Positions 54,711-64,000 of a stretch of DNA of 64,000 bases are shown piece after piece; within the stretch, counting starts at the first letter, position 1, and the number at the start of each line of letters is the position of its first letter. The position numbers and the translations under genes are program-made. The notes under the pieces were generated by a model, which worked only from the letters and a program-made list of their open reading frames with translations, was not told the origin of the DNA and did no database searches. The stretch is taken from the NCBI GenBank assembly GCA_015179125.1, contig WHVA01000073.1, forward strand, positions 237,000 to 300,999. The letters are read 5' to 3'. This DNA comes from Gautieria morchelliformis (taxonomy: Eukaryota > Basidiomycota > Agaricomycetes > Gomphales > Gomphaceae).

Positions 54711-55094
54711 AACTACTTGGAATGAAGCTATACTAAGATAGAGATGGAAAGGCGGTTGTGGAGCAAACAAGTGCCGCCGGTGCATGATGTATGCACTGGT
54801 GCTTGAGTATGTACCTATCTGTCCATTAGGTACTAGTGCCTTAAGCTGTGGGGCTCATTCTATATTACTGTGGAGCAATTGCATATATTCAGGAACAATG
54901 GAGCGCCTCCCACGCTCCATCTCGGATCTGTACCTTAAGTGGCCCTGGAACCCAGCTCAGGGTTAAAGGGGCCGGCTAGATGCGTGTGCGTGTGATAACG
55001 CATGTGCATGTAATAGATCTGCGGTCGATAACTCACATATGCATGAGCATGAGTAGAATGCACTAGGATGGGGCTTTACATTCCCATCCATAAT

Positions 55095-56754
55095 ATAACA
55101 AGTGGCACCAAGGCAGAACCCGAACCAGCCAAGGAGTGTAACAGTGGCAGACAGACAGGCAATTGCTGGATGGAAGAAAAATGACAAGAAGGCAAGGAAG
55201 AAAATTTGCTTGCGTATCTCTGATGAACACCTGGTTTATATTGCTCAGTCTATGACAAGAATCACTATCTGGACTAGACTACAGGGCATATTCGTGTCTA
55301 AGGGAGCAGTTGGCATCATCAACCTCTGCTGCGACTTCTTTTGTACATTTGCCAAGGATGGTGCCATCACAGATGGTTTGAAGTCAGGCATTGGCGTGGT
55401 ATATGGCCAAGGTCCTGACTGAAGGACCTGCCAGCCCACTGGCTTTTTGTCAAAGAAGTTCAGTGTTGCTCAACAACACTACAGAACCCATGAGCATGAG
55501 ATGATTGCCCTGCTCCAAGCCCTAATTAAATGGGAGGACAAGCTCCTAGGGTGAAAATCCACCCTAGTCACAGACCACAAGGGCCTCAAATATTTTGAGA
55601 CCTAGAAGAGTCTATCTGACGAACAGGTCAGATGGTGGGATTTCCTCTCCTGCTTCAACTTCAACACCATACATGTTGACGGTGTTGAAAACAAGGTCGT
55701 GGATTGTCACTCTTGTACAAGAGTGACACAGGTGATGACAGTCACCCACAGCATGTCTTCATGAATGCAGACATGCACCTCAACCCAGAAGGGGAGCTAC
55801 TGCACACTGATCAATATATCGAACTACGGGCAGCAGCAACAATGCGATCAACTCACCTCACTGAGAAGAAAGAGGCACAGACCATGGAGTCCGCTGCATT
55901 GATGAAGGCTCCTCAAAGGAGCCCAGGACGAGCATTGACACCACCAATGACAATGACATGCAAGTCATCGCCACTGGCAATGATGGTGTGCCATTGCACA
56001 TATGCATCGAAGGTGACATGGACCTGCCAAAGGTCCTACGCAATGCATACCTCAATGACACCATGTTCTCAAAGATCATGGCGCACATGGATGCACACCC
56101 CATATTTGGACAAAAAATCAGCTCAAAAGGGACATTGTTGCCGTCCCCCCGAACATTTTTCTAGGGGAAAGGAGGATGATCGAAATCATAATTGATCATG
56201 CCCACCAGACAGTTGGCGACTATGGCCATATGAAAACTTTGAACTACATTCAAAGATCATATTGGTGGCAGGGCATGGGCCCTGACATTGAGACATTCGG
56301 TGTCTTGTGCACTAGGTGCCAGATGAACAAAACTGGCACCCAGCGGCCCAAAGGCCTGCTGCACGGCTTGCCCATCCCAGACAGGCCATGGCAGTCAATC
56401 AGAATCAACTTCATGGTCCTGCTGCCCAAGTCAAACGACTGTGATTACCTGATGGTAATCATAGGCCGCTTGACATCGCATGTCCATCTTGTCCTGACAA
56501 TGACAAGGGTGACAGCAAAAGGAATAGCCTAGCTATTCTTCAAAGAAGTTGTCAGGCTCCACAGAATCCCATTGGAATCCATAGTCTCAGATCAAGACTC
56601 AAAGCAGCTCATGGGGACTAAACTCCTCATGTCCACTGCATTCCATCTGCAGATGGATGGAGCAACTGAGTGGGCCAACAGCTTGATAGAACAGATCCTA
56701 CAGTCGGTCATCAGAGACAACCAAAAGGACTGGGTACACAAATTGTTGCAGCGA
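55095..56754 (+). pseudogene. Degenerate gag and gypsy RNase H-integrase remains
   Basis: The left part (55,095-55,370) reads WKKNDKKARKKICLRISDEH and LVYIAQSMT, a copia-type Gag segment. It then joins gypsy RNase H (SGIGVVYGQGPD, SKKFSVAQQHYRTHEHEMIA, LVTDHKGLKYFE) and integrase (HAHQTVGDYGHMKTL, YWWQGMGPDIETFG, CTRCQMNK, then the core with SIVSDQDSKQ). Many stops and frame changes are present, several at Trp or Arg codons. The right end is cut by a copia LTR. This is a dead fragment. Confidence 0.75.
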
Positions 56755-57243
56755 TGTTGTCACATGACGCGATCAACTGCTTAGTCAGATGCCATACTGT
56801 ACAGTACCCTGAGTTCGGAGTGTAGAAGCCTCACTTACTTCTTCCTCTGAACTCAGGTAAGTAGCTAGTCCCATAATGTAGAACCGAAGACTCACTTACT
56901 TCTTCCTCCAAACTCAGTTCGGAGTAATATACTTGTACTGCACTTGACAGGTTATGGGCCCCAGGCTCTAAATTGAAGAAGAAATCTCCAACTATGTCAG
57001 ATTCAGAAACCGAGCACCACACTAGCAGCGTAAAGCTCACAAGTTTGAACTACAATGTATGGGCTATTGCACTACAAGGAAAACTCATGACCATCAATGC
57101 GTGGCGAATAGTCATTGAGGAATTCAAAAGGCCAACCAACGCAGGAGAAGCATCGAAATGGCTATTGAAAAGGGAGGAGGCAGCTGGAATCCTACTCAAA
57201 TCTCTCTCTCCAACACAGTACGTCCACGTTGAAGGCACGATGG

Positions 57244-58271
57244 TGTCAAGATTGGTTTTTAGGTGTTAATATCGTGTATTAGTGAACACAGCGAATGCCC
57301 GAATAACTTGTGTGAATAAGTATGCCGTTCGGTGAAGAGGGTGAACTGATAAATGTTCAAAAGGTGAGAGGGCTGTCCAATTGGGGCTTGCCCTATCTAC
57401 AGTCGTAGCGAAATAGCCCATGGCACTTGACGACGTAACATGCAAGGTGCCACGGAAAGGTTGTTTAAGTAGCAACAATCCTTTCGCCGGCAAAGGTGCC
57501 CCTTCGGAGCCCTTCGCCGACAGCACGAAAATAATTTGAAGGCTAAGGTAATGAAGATGAAGTATGAAAACTCACCAGTGACGCTCAAGTCTTCCTCTGG
57601 TTGAAGATAGGAATCTACAGGAGAGGGCTCAAGATGATGATCACAGTGAGGTCAAGTTTGCACAAGCTAGACATATGATAATTGAACTGGGGAATATACA
57701 TGCGAATGTAAACTACTTATATCGAATGCTCGTATGGTAACAGCAAATAGGAAAGAGGCCGTCATGAGTCAGGGTTGGATAGGGGTGCGCAGTCATGATA
57801 CAAATAGATGGAATAAACATACAATAGAATGAAAGAGGGGTGCAAACATGAAAAAATGGAGAGGAAAGAGGGCGAAGGCACCTATGTACGAAAACATGCC
57901 TTGGGACCTGCATATACGCCACCCTGCATGGACTCTTCGTCTGCTGGGTTGATCCCACATGACCTACGGGTAGGACATCCCGCGAATGCATCCCAGCCAT
58001 ATGAACACCTAAAGGGGTTGCATTAGGAAGGTGATGGGGCCAGTGATGAACCATCATGCCAGGTAGAGGGTGTCGATTGTGTTTGATGGCATACCTGCTG
58101 GCGAATCATGCGAGCAGTGAATGGTCATTTGGCAAATGCGGAGAAGAGCAAATGGAGTGAACATAGAGGAGGAGTGGTCTAAGTGTAGGGCAAACTCAGG
58201 CGAAGCTGCAGGAGGAGCAATGAGGGGGAATGTAGAGACAGCGAGGTAAGGAAAATAGACGGGTCATGACA
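57244..58271 (+). repeat. R4 solo LTR, complete copy C (1,028 bp)
   Basis: Begins TGTCAAGATTGG and ends GGGTCATGACA, i.e. TG...CA termini, flanked by the 5-bp target duplication GATGG (57239-57243 and 58272-58276). It interrupts the copia gag exactly between codons that read continuously without it (HVEGT then MDDPVEMWKRL). This copy defines the ends of the R4 family. Confidence 0.93.
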
Positions 58272-59328
58272 GATGGACGATCCTGTTGAGATGTGGAAGA
58301 GATTAAGAGCCGCACACCAATCACAAATAGCGAACAGCCGCTTCCATGCGATGCAGAAGCTGTTGAGCATACGGAAAGATGACACTGAATCGCTCACTGA
58401 TTACATCACCCCTATCAACGTGGCCACAAACAACCTCATAGCACTCACGCTGAGCACGCTTACCATCAAAAACATCATGGATGAAGTTGGCATCCATGCT
58501 GCAATCACAGGACTTGACCTAGTGGAATACGGAGCATTCACCTCCTCACTTCTCCTAATCAGCACCCTTGACCACATGACCGTATCCACAGCTTTCCGCA
58601 ATGAAGATCTGAAGCGCCAGGCGTCCTCAGCCTCCACAACAGCCACCCTCGCCACAACTCGAGGAAAGGAGCCCCCCATCCTGATGTGTACCGTATGCAG
58701 GAAGTGGGGGCACTTGGCAGATCGCTGCTGGATCGCCCATCCAGACCTTAAACCTGTGCGAAAGGGGGAAGAGAATGAGAGAAAGAACAATGCGCACCAG
58801 GCAGTGGAAAATGGACAAGATGGAGCGGTGCAGGAACTTGCTGGAAATGCGAGTCTGCGCTCCTCATCCCCGCCCATTTCCAATAGTGACACTAATATAT
58901 GCTGGAACACAGACACAGGTGCTACAAGCCATATGACCCCACACCATCATTGGCTTCGAGACTACGAACCCCATCGTGTGCCCATCTGCCTCGCAACCAA
59001 TGAGATCATGTATTCAGCTGGAAGGGGGCGTGTCTTATTCACGCCCATCATAAATGGGAAGCCAGCGCGAAGTATCATCTTGTCACAAGTCTTACATGTA
59101 CCCATGCTTCAAAATAATCTACTTGCAGTCCTTCGCCTTACCACACACCACGGTTTTGTCATCAATATTATAAAAGATCACATTTCCTTCATGCAAGATG
59201 GAAATCTGTGTTTCTGTGCCACAGTACAAAACGGAACAGGTTTCCTTGTCCGGGACATGATCCCAATCCCAGAGTTTGCCCTAATGACCTCACCGCCCAC
59301 TGTGGACCAATTATTATTACACAAATGA
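58272..59328 (+). pseudogene. Copia gag-protease fragment
   Basis: The frame reads MDDPVEMWKRLRAAHQSQIA, a long helical Gag part, the zinc knuckle CTVCRKWGHLADRCW, and the protease WNTDTGATSHMT followed by LHVPMLQNNLLAV. A TGA at 59326-59328 replaces an expected Arg or Trp before LAHIGSACLDKL, which continues in frame to 59443. It is therefore broken both by this stop and by two insertions. Confidence 0.85.
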
Positions 59329-59443
59329 TTAGCTCACATTGGATCGGCATGCCTGGACAAGCTCCTAGCAAATGGTATGGCAAAGGGAATAAATGTGAGC
59401 TCGAATGAGAAAATTCCTAAAATTTGCAAACCTTGTATTGCCG

Positions 59444-59993
59444 TGTTACGACTGTTCATTTCCGACTTCCGACCCAGTTCCGCCACACCTTCCGCCCCTC
59501 CGATATTTCTGCAACACTTTCCTCCCCTCCGTTATTTCCGACATTCCGCCCCTTGTACATTTCCCTTGTTCTTTCGCCTCTATTACTTGGACCAACCGGA
59601 CCCACCTCACCGTCCATCAAGACCATATATCCGGTCACCCTTGTAGTTCGTTGTCAGATATGTTTTCCCGACCCCTTGTTCTTTACCATTGTTCTACCTT
59701 ACCCTGAACCCCCCTTGTAGTCCCATTGTTCCCAATAGTTAGTTCCCACGCATTGTCTACTCGACTTCCGCTTCCCCCGGAAATTGCTTAGTACCATATC
59801 ATTGTTATGTATCGAGATTTCCACAAGTCGGAACTGGAAAGGACAGCGGCTTCAACTTGTAGGTTGCGCCCCCAATGAACTATCGTCCTAGGTATTTCGG
59901 AAATGAGTCGGAAGTCGGAAAGTACTGAACCAAAGTTTTGGTCAGAACTTCAGTCGGAACTGAGGCGGAAGGTGGAGAGAGACTGAGATCTTG
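59444..59993. repeat. Rearranged gypsy LTR fragments
   Basis: 59444-59810 is the head of the LTR found complete at 59994-60685 (TGTTACGACTGTTCATTTCC). 59811-59993 is the tail of the same LTR in reverse orientation (TGTTATGTATCGAGATTTCC). The two pieces meet head to reversed tail and are followed directly by the intact LTR, indicating an earlier insertion that was broken or inverted. Confidence 0.75.
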
Positions 59994-60685
59994 TGTTACG
60001 ACCATTCATTTCCGACTTCCGACCCTCAGTTCCGCCATACATTCCACCTCTCCAATAGTTCCGCCACACGTTCCGCCCCTCCGACATTTCCGCCATTCCG
60101 CCCCTTGTACATTTCCCTTGTTCTTTCGACTCTATTACTCGGACCCACCGGATCTACCTCGCCATTCATCAAAAACATATATCCGGTCACCCTTGTAGTT
60201 CGTTGTCAGATATGTTTTCCCGACCCCTTGTTCTTTGCCATTGTTCTACCTTACCCTGAACCCCCCTTGTAGTCCCATTGTTCCCAATTAGTTAGTTCCC
60301 ACACATTGTACTCGACTTCCGCTTCCTCCGGAATTTGCTTAGTACAACACCATTACTTGTTGCTCTGTGCTTTGTATAAAACCCCCTCATGTATGTCTGT
60401 AATTCTGCAATCAGATAATCACCTTCGATACTTGATTTCCTTCGCTCCATCTCCTGTTCTTAGCACAGCGAGTCTAGCAAGATCTCAGTCTCTCTCTCAG
60501 CCTTCCGTCTTCCGCCTTCCGCCTCAGTTCCGACTCAAGTTCCGACCAAACCTCTGGTCCAGTACTTTCCAACTTCCGGCTCATTTCCGAAATACCTAGG
60601 ACGATAGTTCATTGGGGGCGCAACCTATAAGTTGAAGCCGCTGTCCTTTCCAGTTCCGACTTAGTGGAAATCTCGATACGTAACA
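59994..60685 (+). repeat. 5' LTR of a Ty3/gypsy element
   Basis: 692 bp with TGTTACG and CGTAACA as inverted ends. It is rich in the words TTCCG and TCCGAC, a composition shared with the coding part of the same element. I could not identify a tRNA primer site after it. Confidence 0.82.
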
Positions 60686-60719
60686 GTATTATCTGATTGC
60701 CACCCGATAACTATCACTA

Positions 60720-62144
60720 TGCCTCCTCGTACCACAGATACTTCAGCTCGAGCAGGAGCTGTCGAAGCCCTCTCTTATTTTGGCAGTCTTAGATCCGCAG
60801 CACCAAGGCACGCGGAACCCTCCAGCAGCTCTCGTGCCAACGATGAGCTTCCGATGCTTTTCCGCAACGATTCGAAGAAGTTCCCGACGCTAATCCCGAC
60901 GAAATCCCGACTACGACGGGAATTCGACGAGTAGCAGCAGCGAACAAACAGCAGCGTCATTCCGACGCCCAGCTCCACCACCACCACCTCCACCAGGACC
61001 ACCTCCAGGCGGCCCTCATGGCGGCCCACCCGGCGGTCCCCCAGGCGGTCCTCCCGGCGGTCCTCCACCTCCAATTCCACCTCAGATTCCCACCAACCCA
61101 GTTCCGCCCGCGCCAGTTCCGGATCTTGCACAAGCCATCGCCATGCTAGCCGGACAACTCCAGCGCCCGGCCCAAGCACCACCACGCCCCAAGACAAAGG
61201 TCCGCGAACCAGATCAGTTCGACGGTTCCGACCCCAAGAAGCTCCAGCCATTTCTGGTTCAGCTTCAACTCAATTTCCGTGATCGTCCCGACGCCTTTCC
61301 CGACGACGAACGAAAGGTCAATTATGCCCTTTCCTATCTCCGAGGCACGGCGCTCGACTATTTCGAACCTGCCCTCATGGATCCGTTCGCTCTCGTCGAC
61401 TGGGCCGACGATTACCCCAATTTCATTTCCGAACTCCGCAGCAACTTCGGACCATTTGATATGGAAGCCGATGCGGAAAACGAACTCGATAAGCTTCGCA
61501 TGAAAGACACTCATAAGATAGCTAAATATATCGTCACGTTTCAGCAGCTCGCTCCTCGAGTCCAATGGGGAGAAGCCGCACTCCGACGCCAGTTTTACAT
61601 GGGCTTGCCATCCCGCATCAAGGATGAAATTGCCCGCGTCGGAAAACCCGCCACCCTTACCGACCTCCGCAACCTCGCCCAATCCATCGATTCGCGCTAC
61701 TGGGAAAGACACTCCGAGATTGCTCGTGAAACTTCCGCCCAGAGCAAGAACGACAAGTCTTCCGACAAGAAGTCTGATAAAGACAAGAAGAAGACCAATT
61801 CCGGAAACACCAACTCCGGAAACAACAACAACAACAGTTCCGGATCCAACTCCGGCAACCGGAACAACAACAACACCCCTCGGAACAACCAGGCCTCTGG
61901 TTCTAACACCAACGCCCGGAAGAGCACCCCGGATCTTTCCGACAAACTTGGGAAGGACGGAAAACTAACCCCTGTAGAACGCCAGCGTCGTATGGACAAC
62001 AACCTTTGCCTCTTCTGTGGCAAAGGAGGTCACGTCGCTCGCGACTGCACTCGCGCTTCCGCCTCCGCTGCTAAGGCCAAGGGCCGCGCAGCAAAGACGG
62101 AAGAGAAATCCGAAGCGGTTCCCACTGCGGATTCAAAAAAATAG
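60720..62144 (+). pseudogene. Gag of the Ty3/gypsy element
   Basis: The frame from 61,000 to 62,144 encodes a Pro/Gly-rich linker, then the capsid (KTKVREPDQFDGSDPKKLQP, FLVQLQLNFRDRPDAF, YLRGTALDYFEPAL, FGPFDMEADAENELDKLRM) and the zinc knuckle CLFCGKGGHVARDC, ending TAG at 62142-62144. The first 70 codons (from MPPRTTDTSARAG at 60720) are in another frame: two one-base changes near 60,870-60,920 break the link to the capsid frame. The capsid part itself is undamaged. Confidence 0.82.
62135..62141 (+). promoter_or_regulatory. Putative -1 ribosomal frameshift heptamer
   Basis: The last gag codons are TCA AAA AAA TAG. The heptamer A AAA AAA (62135-62141) fits the X XXY YYZ slippery rule in the gag frame. 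A -1 slip bypasses the stop and continues in the pol frame (ATA GTC AGC...), which is open through protease and RT. Fusion of gag to pol by frameshifting is common in Ty3/gypsy elements. Confidence 0.7.
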
Positions 62145-64000
62145 TCAGCAGTCCTCCGGCCTCTGCACGAGCTGAGGGCTGTGTTGACCCCATTCGTGCG
62201 ACAAACGAGGTTAAACTCAACGCATCCGCTCTTTCGTCCTCCGACTCTCTCTCTGTTCCGCTCACTTCCGATACCATTTCCACACCCCCGTTTACAGCAT
62301 TGGTCGACTCCGGTTCGACTCATTGTTTCCTCGATTCCGACTTTGTTTTGAAACATAAACTCCCGACCCGCAACATTCCGACTATTCCGCTCCGCCTTTT
62401 CGACGGGTCTTCCAACACGGGAATTTCCCAAGTTGTGGATCTGTCTATCCGTTTCGCTACTGGGGACAACCATGAAGTTACGTTTTACGTTACTCCGCTA
62501 GATGCTAGCTGTTCCGTTGTACTAGGACACAATTGGCTCACCCGATATAATCCGTCGATTAACTGGGCATTGGGTCAAATACAGTTCCGTACCCCGGATC
62601 AACTTCCGTCTATTCCGACGTCTTCTGCAAAGATGGCTCAGGCCTCTTCCGCAACTCCGCTCGTGGATTCAGTTCCGCACTCCGGTCCCGCTTTAGCACC
62701 TCCGCCCCTTGAAGCCCCTCGAATTGCGCTCGTTTCCGCCACCGCTTTCCGCGTATTGCAACGGCAAGATGATACGACCGTCTTCCAGCTTCACCTCTCC
62801 GATTCGGCTTCAGTCAAGGCTCGTTCCGCCTCGACTTCCGCTCCGGTCGACATGAGCTCAGTTCCGGAAGAATATCGTGACTTCCCGGACGTGTTCAATA
62901 AGGCCAAAGCCGACAAACCTGCTGAACATCGACCTTACGACTTGAAGATAGATTTGGAAGAAGGAGCATCTCCGCCCCTTGGACCGATCTACTCTCTTTC
63001 GCAAAGTGAACTCCTAACTCTCCGAGAGTTCGTCGATGAACATCTCAACATGGGCTTTATCCGCCCTTCGCTGTCTCCGCACGGCGCTCCGGTCCTCTTC
63101 GTCAAGAAGAAGGATGGATCTCTCCGCCTCTGCGTCGATTTCCGCGGACTCAATGCCCTCACTAAAAAGGACAAATATCCGCTTCCGCGCATTTCCGATT
63201 TACTCGACACTCCCCGCAGGGCGAAGATCTACACCAAAATTGACCTACGGCACGCTTATCACCTTGTCCGCATCCGGGAAGGTGACGAGTGGAAAACCAC
63301 CTTCCGCACCCGCTACGGCGCTTTTGAGTGGGTTGTCATGCCTTTTGGTCTAACCAATGCTCCCGCCGCTTTTCAGCGATTCATGAACGACGTATTTTCC
63401 GACCTCCTCGACGTATGCGTTCTAGTCTACATTGACGACATCCTCATCTATTCCGACACACCGGAAAAACATCGGGAACATGTCCGCGAAGTACTCCGCC
63501 GTCTACGCAAACACCATCTCTACGCAAAAGCAGAGAAATGCGAATGGCACCGCGACACAGGTCGAATACCTCGGCTACATCCTCTCTCCAACAGGTCTTA
63601 CCATGGCAGAGGACAAGGTCAAGGCAATTCAAGAATGGCCGGAACCCCGACGTGTTAAGGATGTGCAGTCCTTCCTTGGCTTCGCCAACTTTTACCGGCG
63701 TTTCATTTATAATTTTTCCGACATTACTGTTCCGCTCACGCGTCTCACCAGGAAGGGTGCCCCATGGAATTTCACACCGGAATGCCGTTCCGCATTTGAA
63801 GCCCTCAAATCGGCCTTCACCACGGCTCCCATACTCGGTTTCTGGATTCCTGATGCCCAACTTGTACTCGAAACCGACGCTTCTGACTACGCGCTAGCCG
63901 CCATTCTTTCCATCATTTCACCCGACGACGGAGAAATTCATCCGATCGCCTTTCATTCCCGCACCTTTTCCGCCCCGGAACTCAACTACGACGTCCACGA
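62141..64000 (+). pseudogene. Pol (protease-RT-RNase H) of the Ty3/gypsy element, runs off the window
   Basis: In the -1 frame the order is protease (TALVDSGSTHCFLDSDFV), RT (LNMGFIRPSLSPHGAPVLFV, LRLCVDFRGLNALTKKDKYP, YTKIDLRHAYHLVRI, VMPFGLTNAPAAFQRFMNDV and the catalytic VYIDDILIYS) and, after a one-base insertion near 63,561, the thumb/connection (EYLGYILSPTGLTMAEDKV, SFLGFANFYRRFI) and RNase H (LETDASDYALAAILS, FHSRTFSAPELNY). The frameshift makes this copy defective unless it is a sequencing error. Integrase and the 3' LTR lie beyond the window. Confidence 0.88.

Larger units (their letters stand above)
56755..59443 (+). mobile_element. Copia element 3: LTR, gag, protease (truncated and interrupted)
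   Basis: The 5' LTR is 56755-56949 (TGTTGTCACATG to GCACTTGACA), followed by the primer site GGTTATGGGCCCC. Gag starts at about 56,994 (MSDSETEHHTSSVKL), is interrupted by an R4 LTR at 57244-58271, and continues at 58272. The 3' part ends at 59443, inside the GAG-pre-integrase region (LAHIGSACLDKLLANG, KICKPCIA), where another LTR is inserted. Confidence 0.85.

Overview
The window reads as nuclear DNA of a filamentous basidiomycete, most likely an Agaricomycete. The genes are split by many very short introns (mostly 44-60 nt, GT..AG with CTRAY-like branch sites), are packed on both strands with small gaps, and encode fungal families such as ALG12, SQT1/AAMP, ORC1, an AVT3-type vacuolar amino-acid carrier and DUF7918. 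The mobile DNA is also typical of such fungi: Ty1/copia, chromodomain Ty3/gypsy, hAT and a tyrosine-recombinase retrotransposon. Exon joins were worked out by hand; unless stated, each spliced frame given here sums to a multiple of three.

Positions 1-25,640 form a gene island. In order: the 3' end of an unrecognised gene (+); ALG12 mannosyltransferase (+); a YggS/PLPBP protein (-) head to head with a SAK/CaMKK-like kinase (+); a 936-residue coiled-coil tail-anchored protein (-); a UPF0014/FetB-like permease (-); the SQT1/AAMP WD40 ribosome-assembly protein (+); a hypothetical protein (+); a second UPF0014 permease (-); an Aro8-type aminotransferase (-); a DUF7918 protein with a damaged splice donor (-); an intron-containing tRNA-Leu(CAA) (+); an ORC1 with no BAH domain (-), divergent from a two-zinc-motif protein (+); and an AVT3-like transporter (-). 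They are mostly unrelated housekeeping functions. The notable arrangement is the pair of permease paralogues with the same six-exon structure, flanking SQT1 and the hypothetical gene.

From about 26.7 kb to the end I see no host gene, only nested and broken mobile elements. These include: a 1.3-kb LTR family (R1, three copies), one of which carries a complete but stop-bearing hAT transposon with an 8-bp target duplication; a 1.1-kb repeat family (R2, two copies); a 1.0-kb element with 42-bp terminal inverted repeats; a nearly whole Ty1/copia element with a 5-bp target duplication; a 1.0-kb LTR family (R4, several copies, one cleanly inserted in a copia gag); two tRNA-type SINE copies with poly(A) tails and 10-12 bp target duplications; a 5'-truncated Ngaro/DIRS-type element with RT-RNase H, tyrosine recombinase and split direct repeats; separated halves of a chromodomain gypsy element; and the 5' part of another Ty3/gypsy element (LTR, gag, a -1 frameshift heptamer, protease-RT-RNase H) running off the right edge.

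I did not find a convincing new multi-gene system. The points most worth a second look are the SINE pair, the Ngaro-type element, the hAT insertion with a related empty site in the same window, the 50-bp fold-back over the ALG12 start codon, the BAH-less ORC1 and the duplicated UPF0014 permeases.
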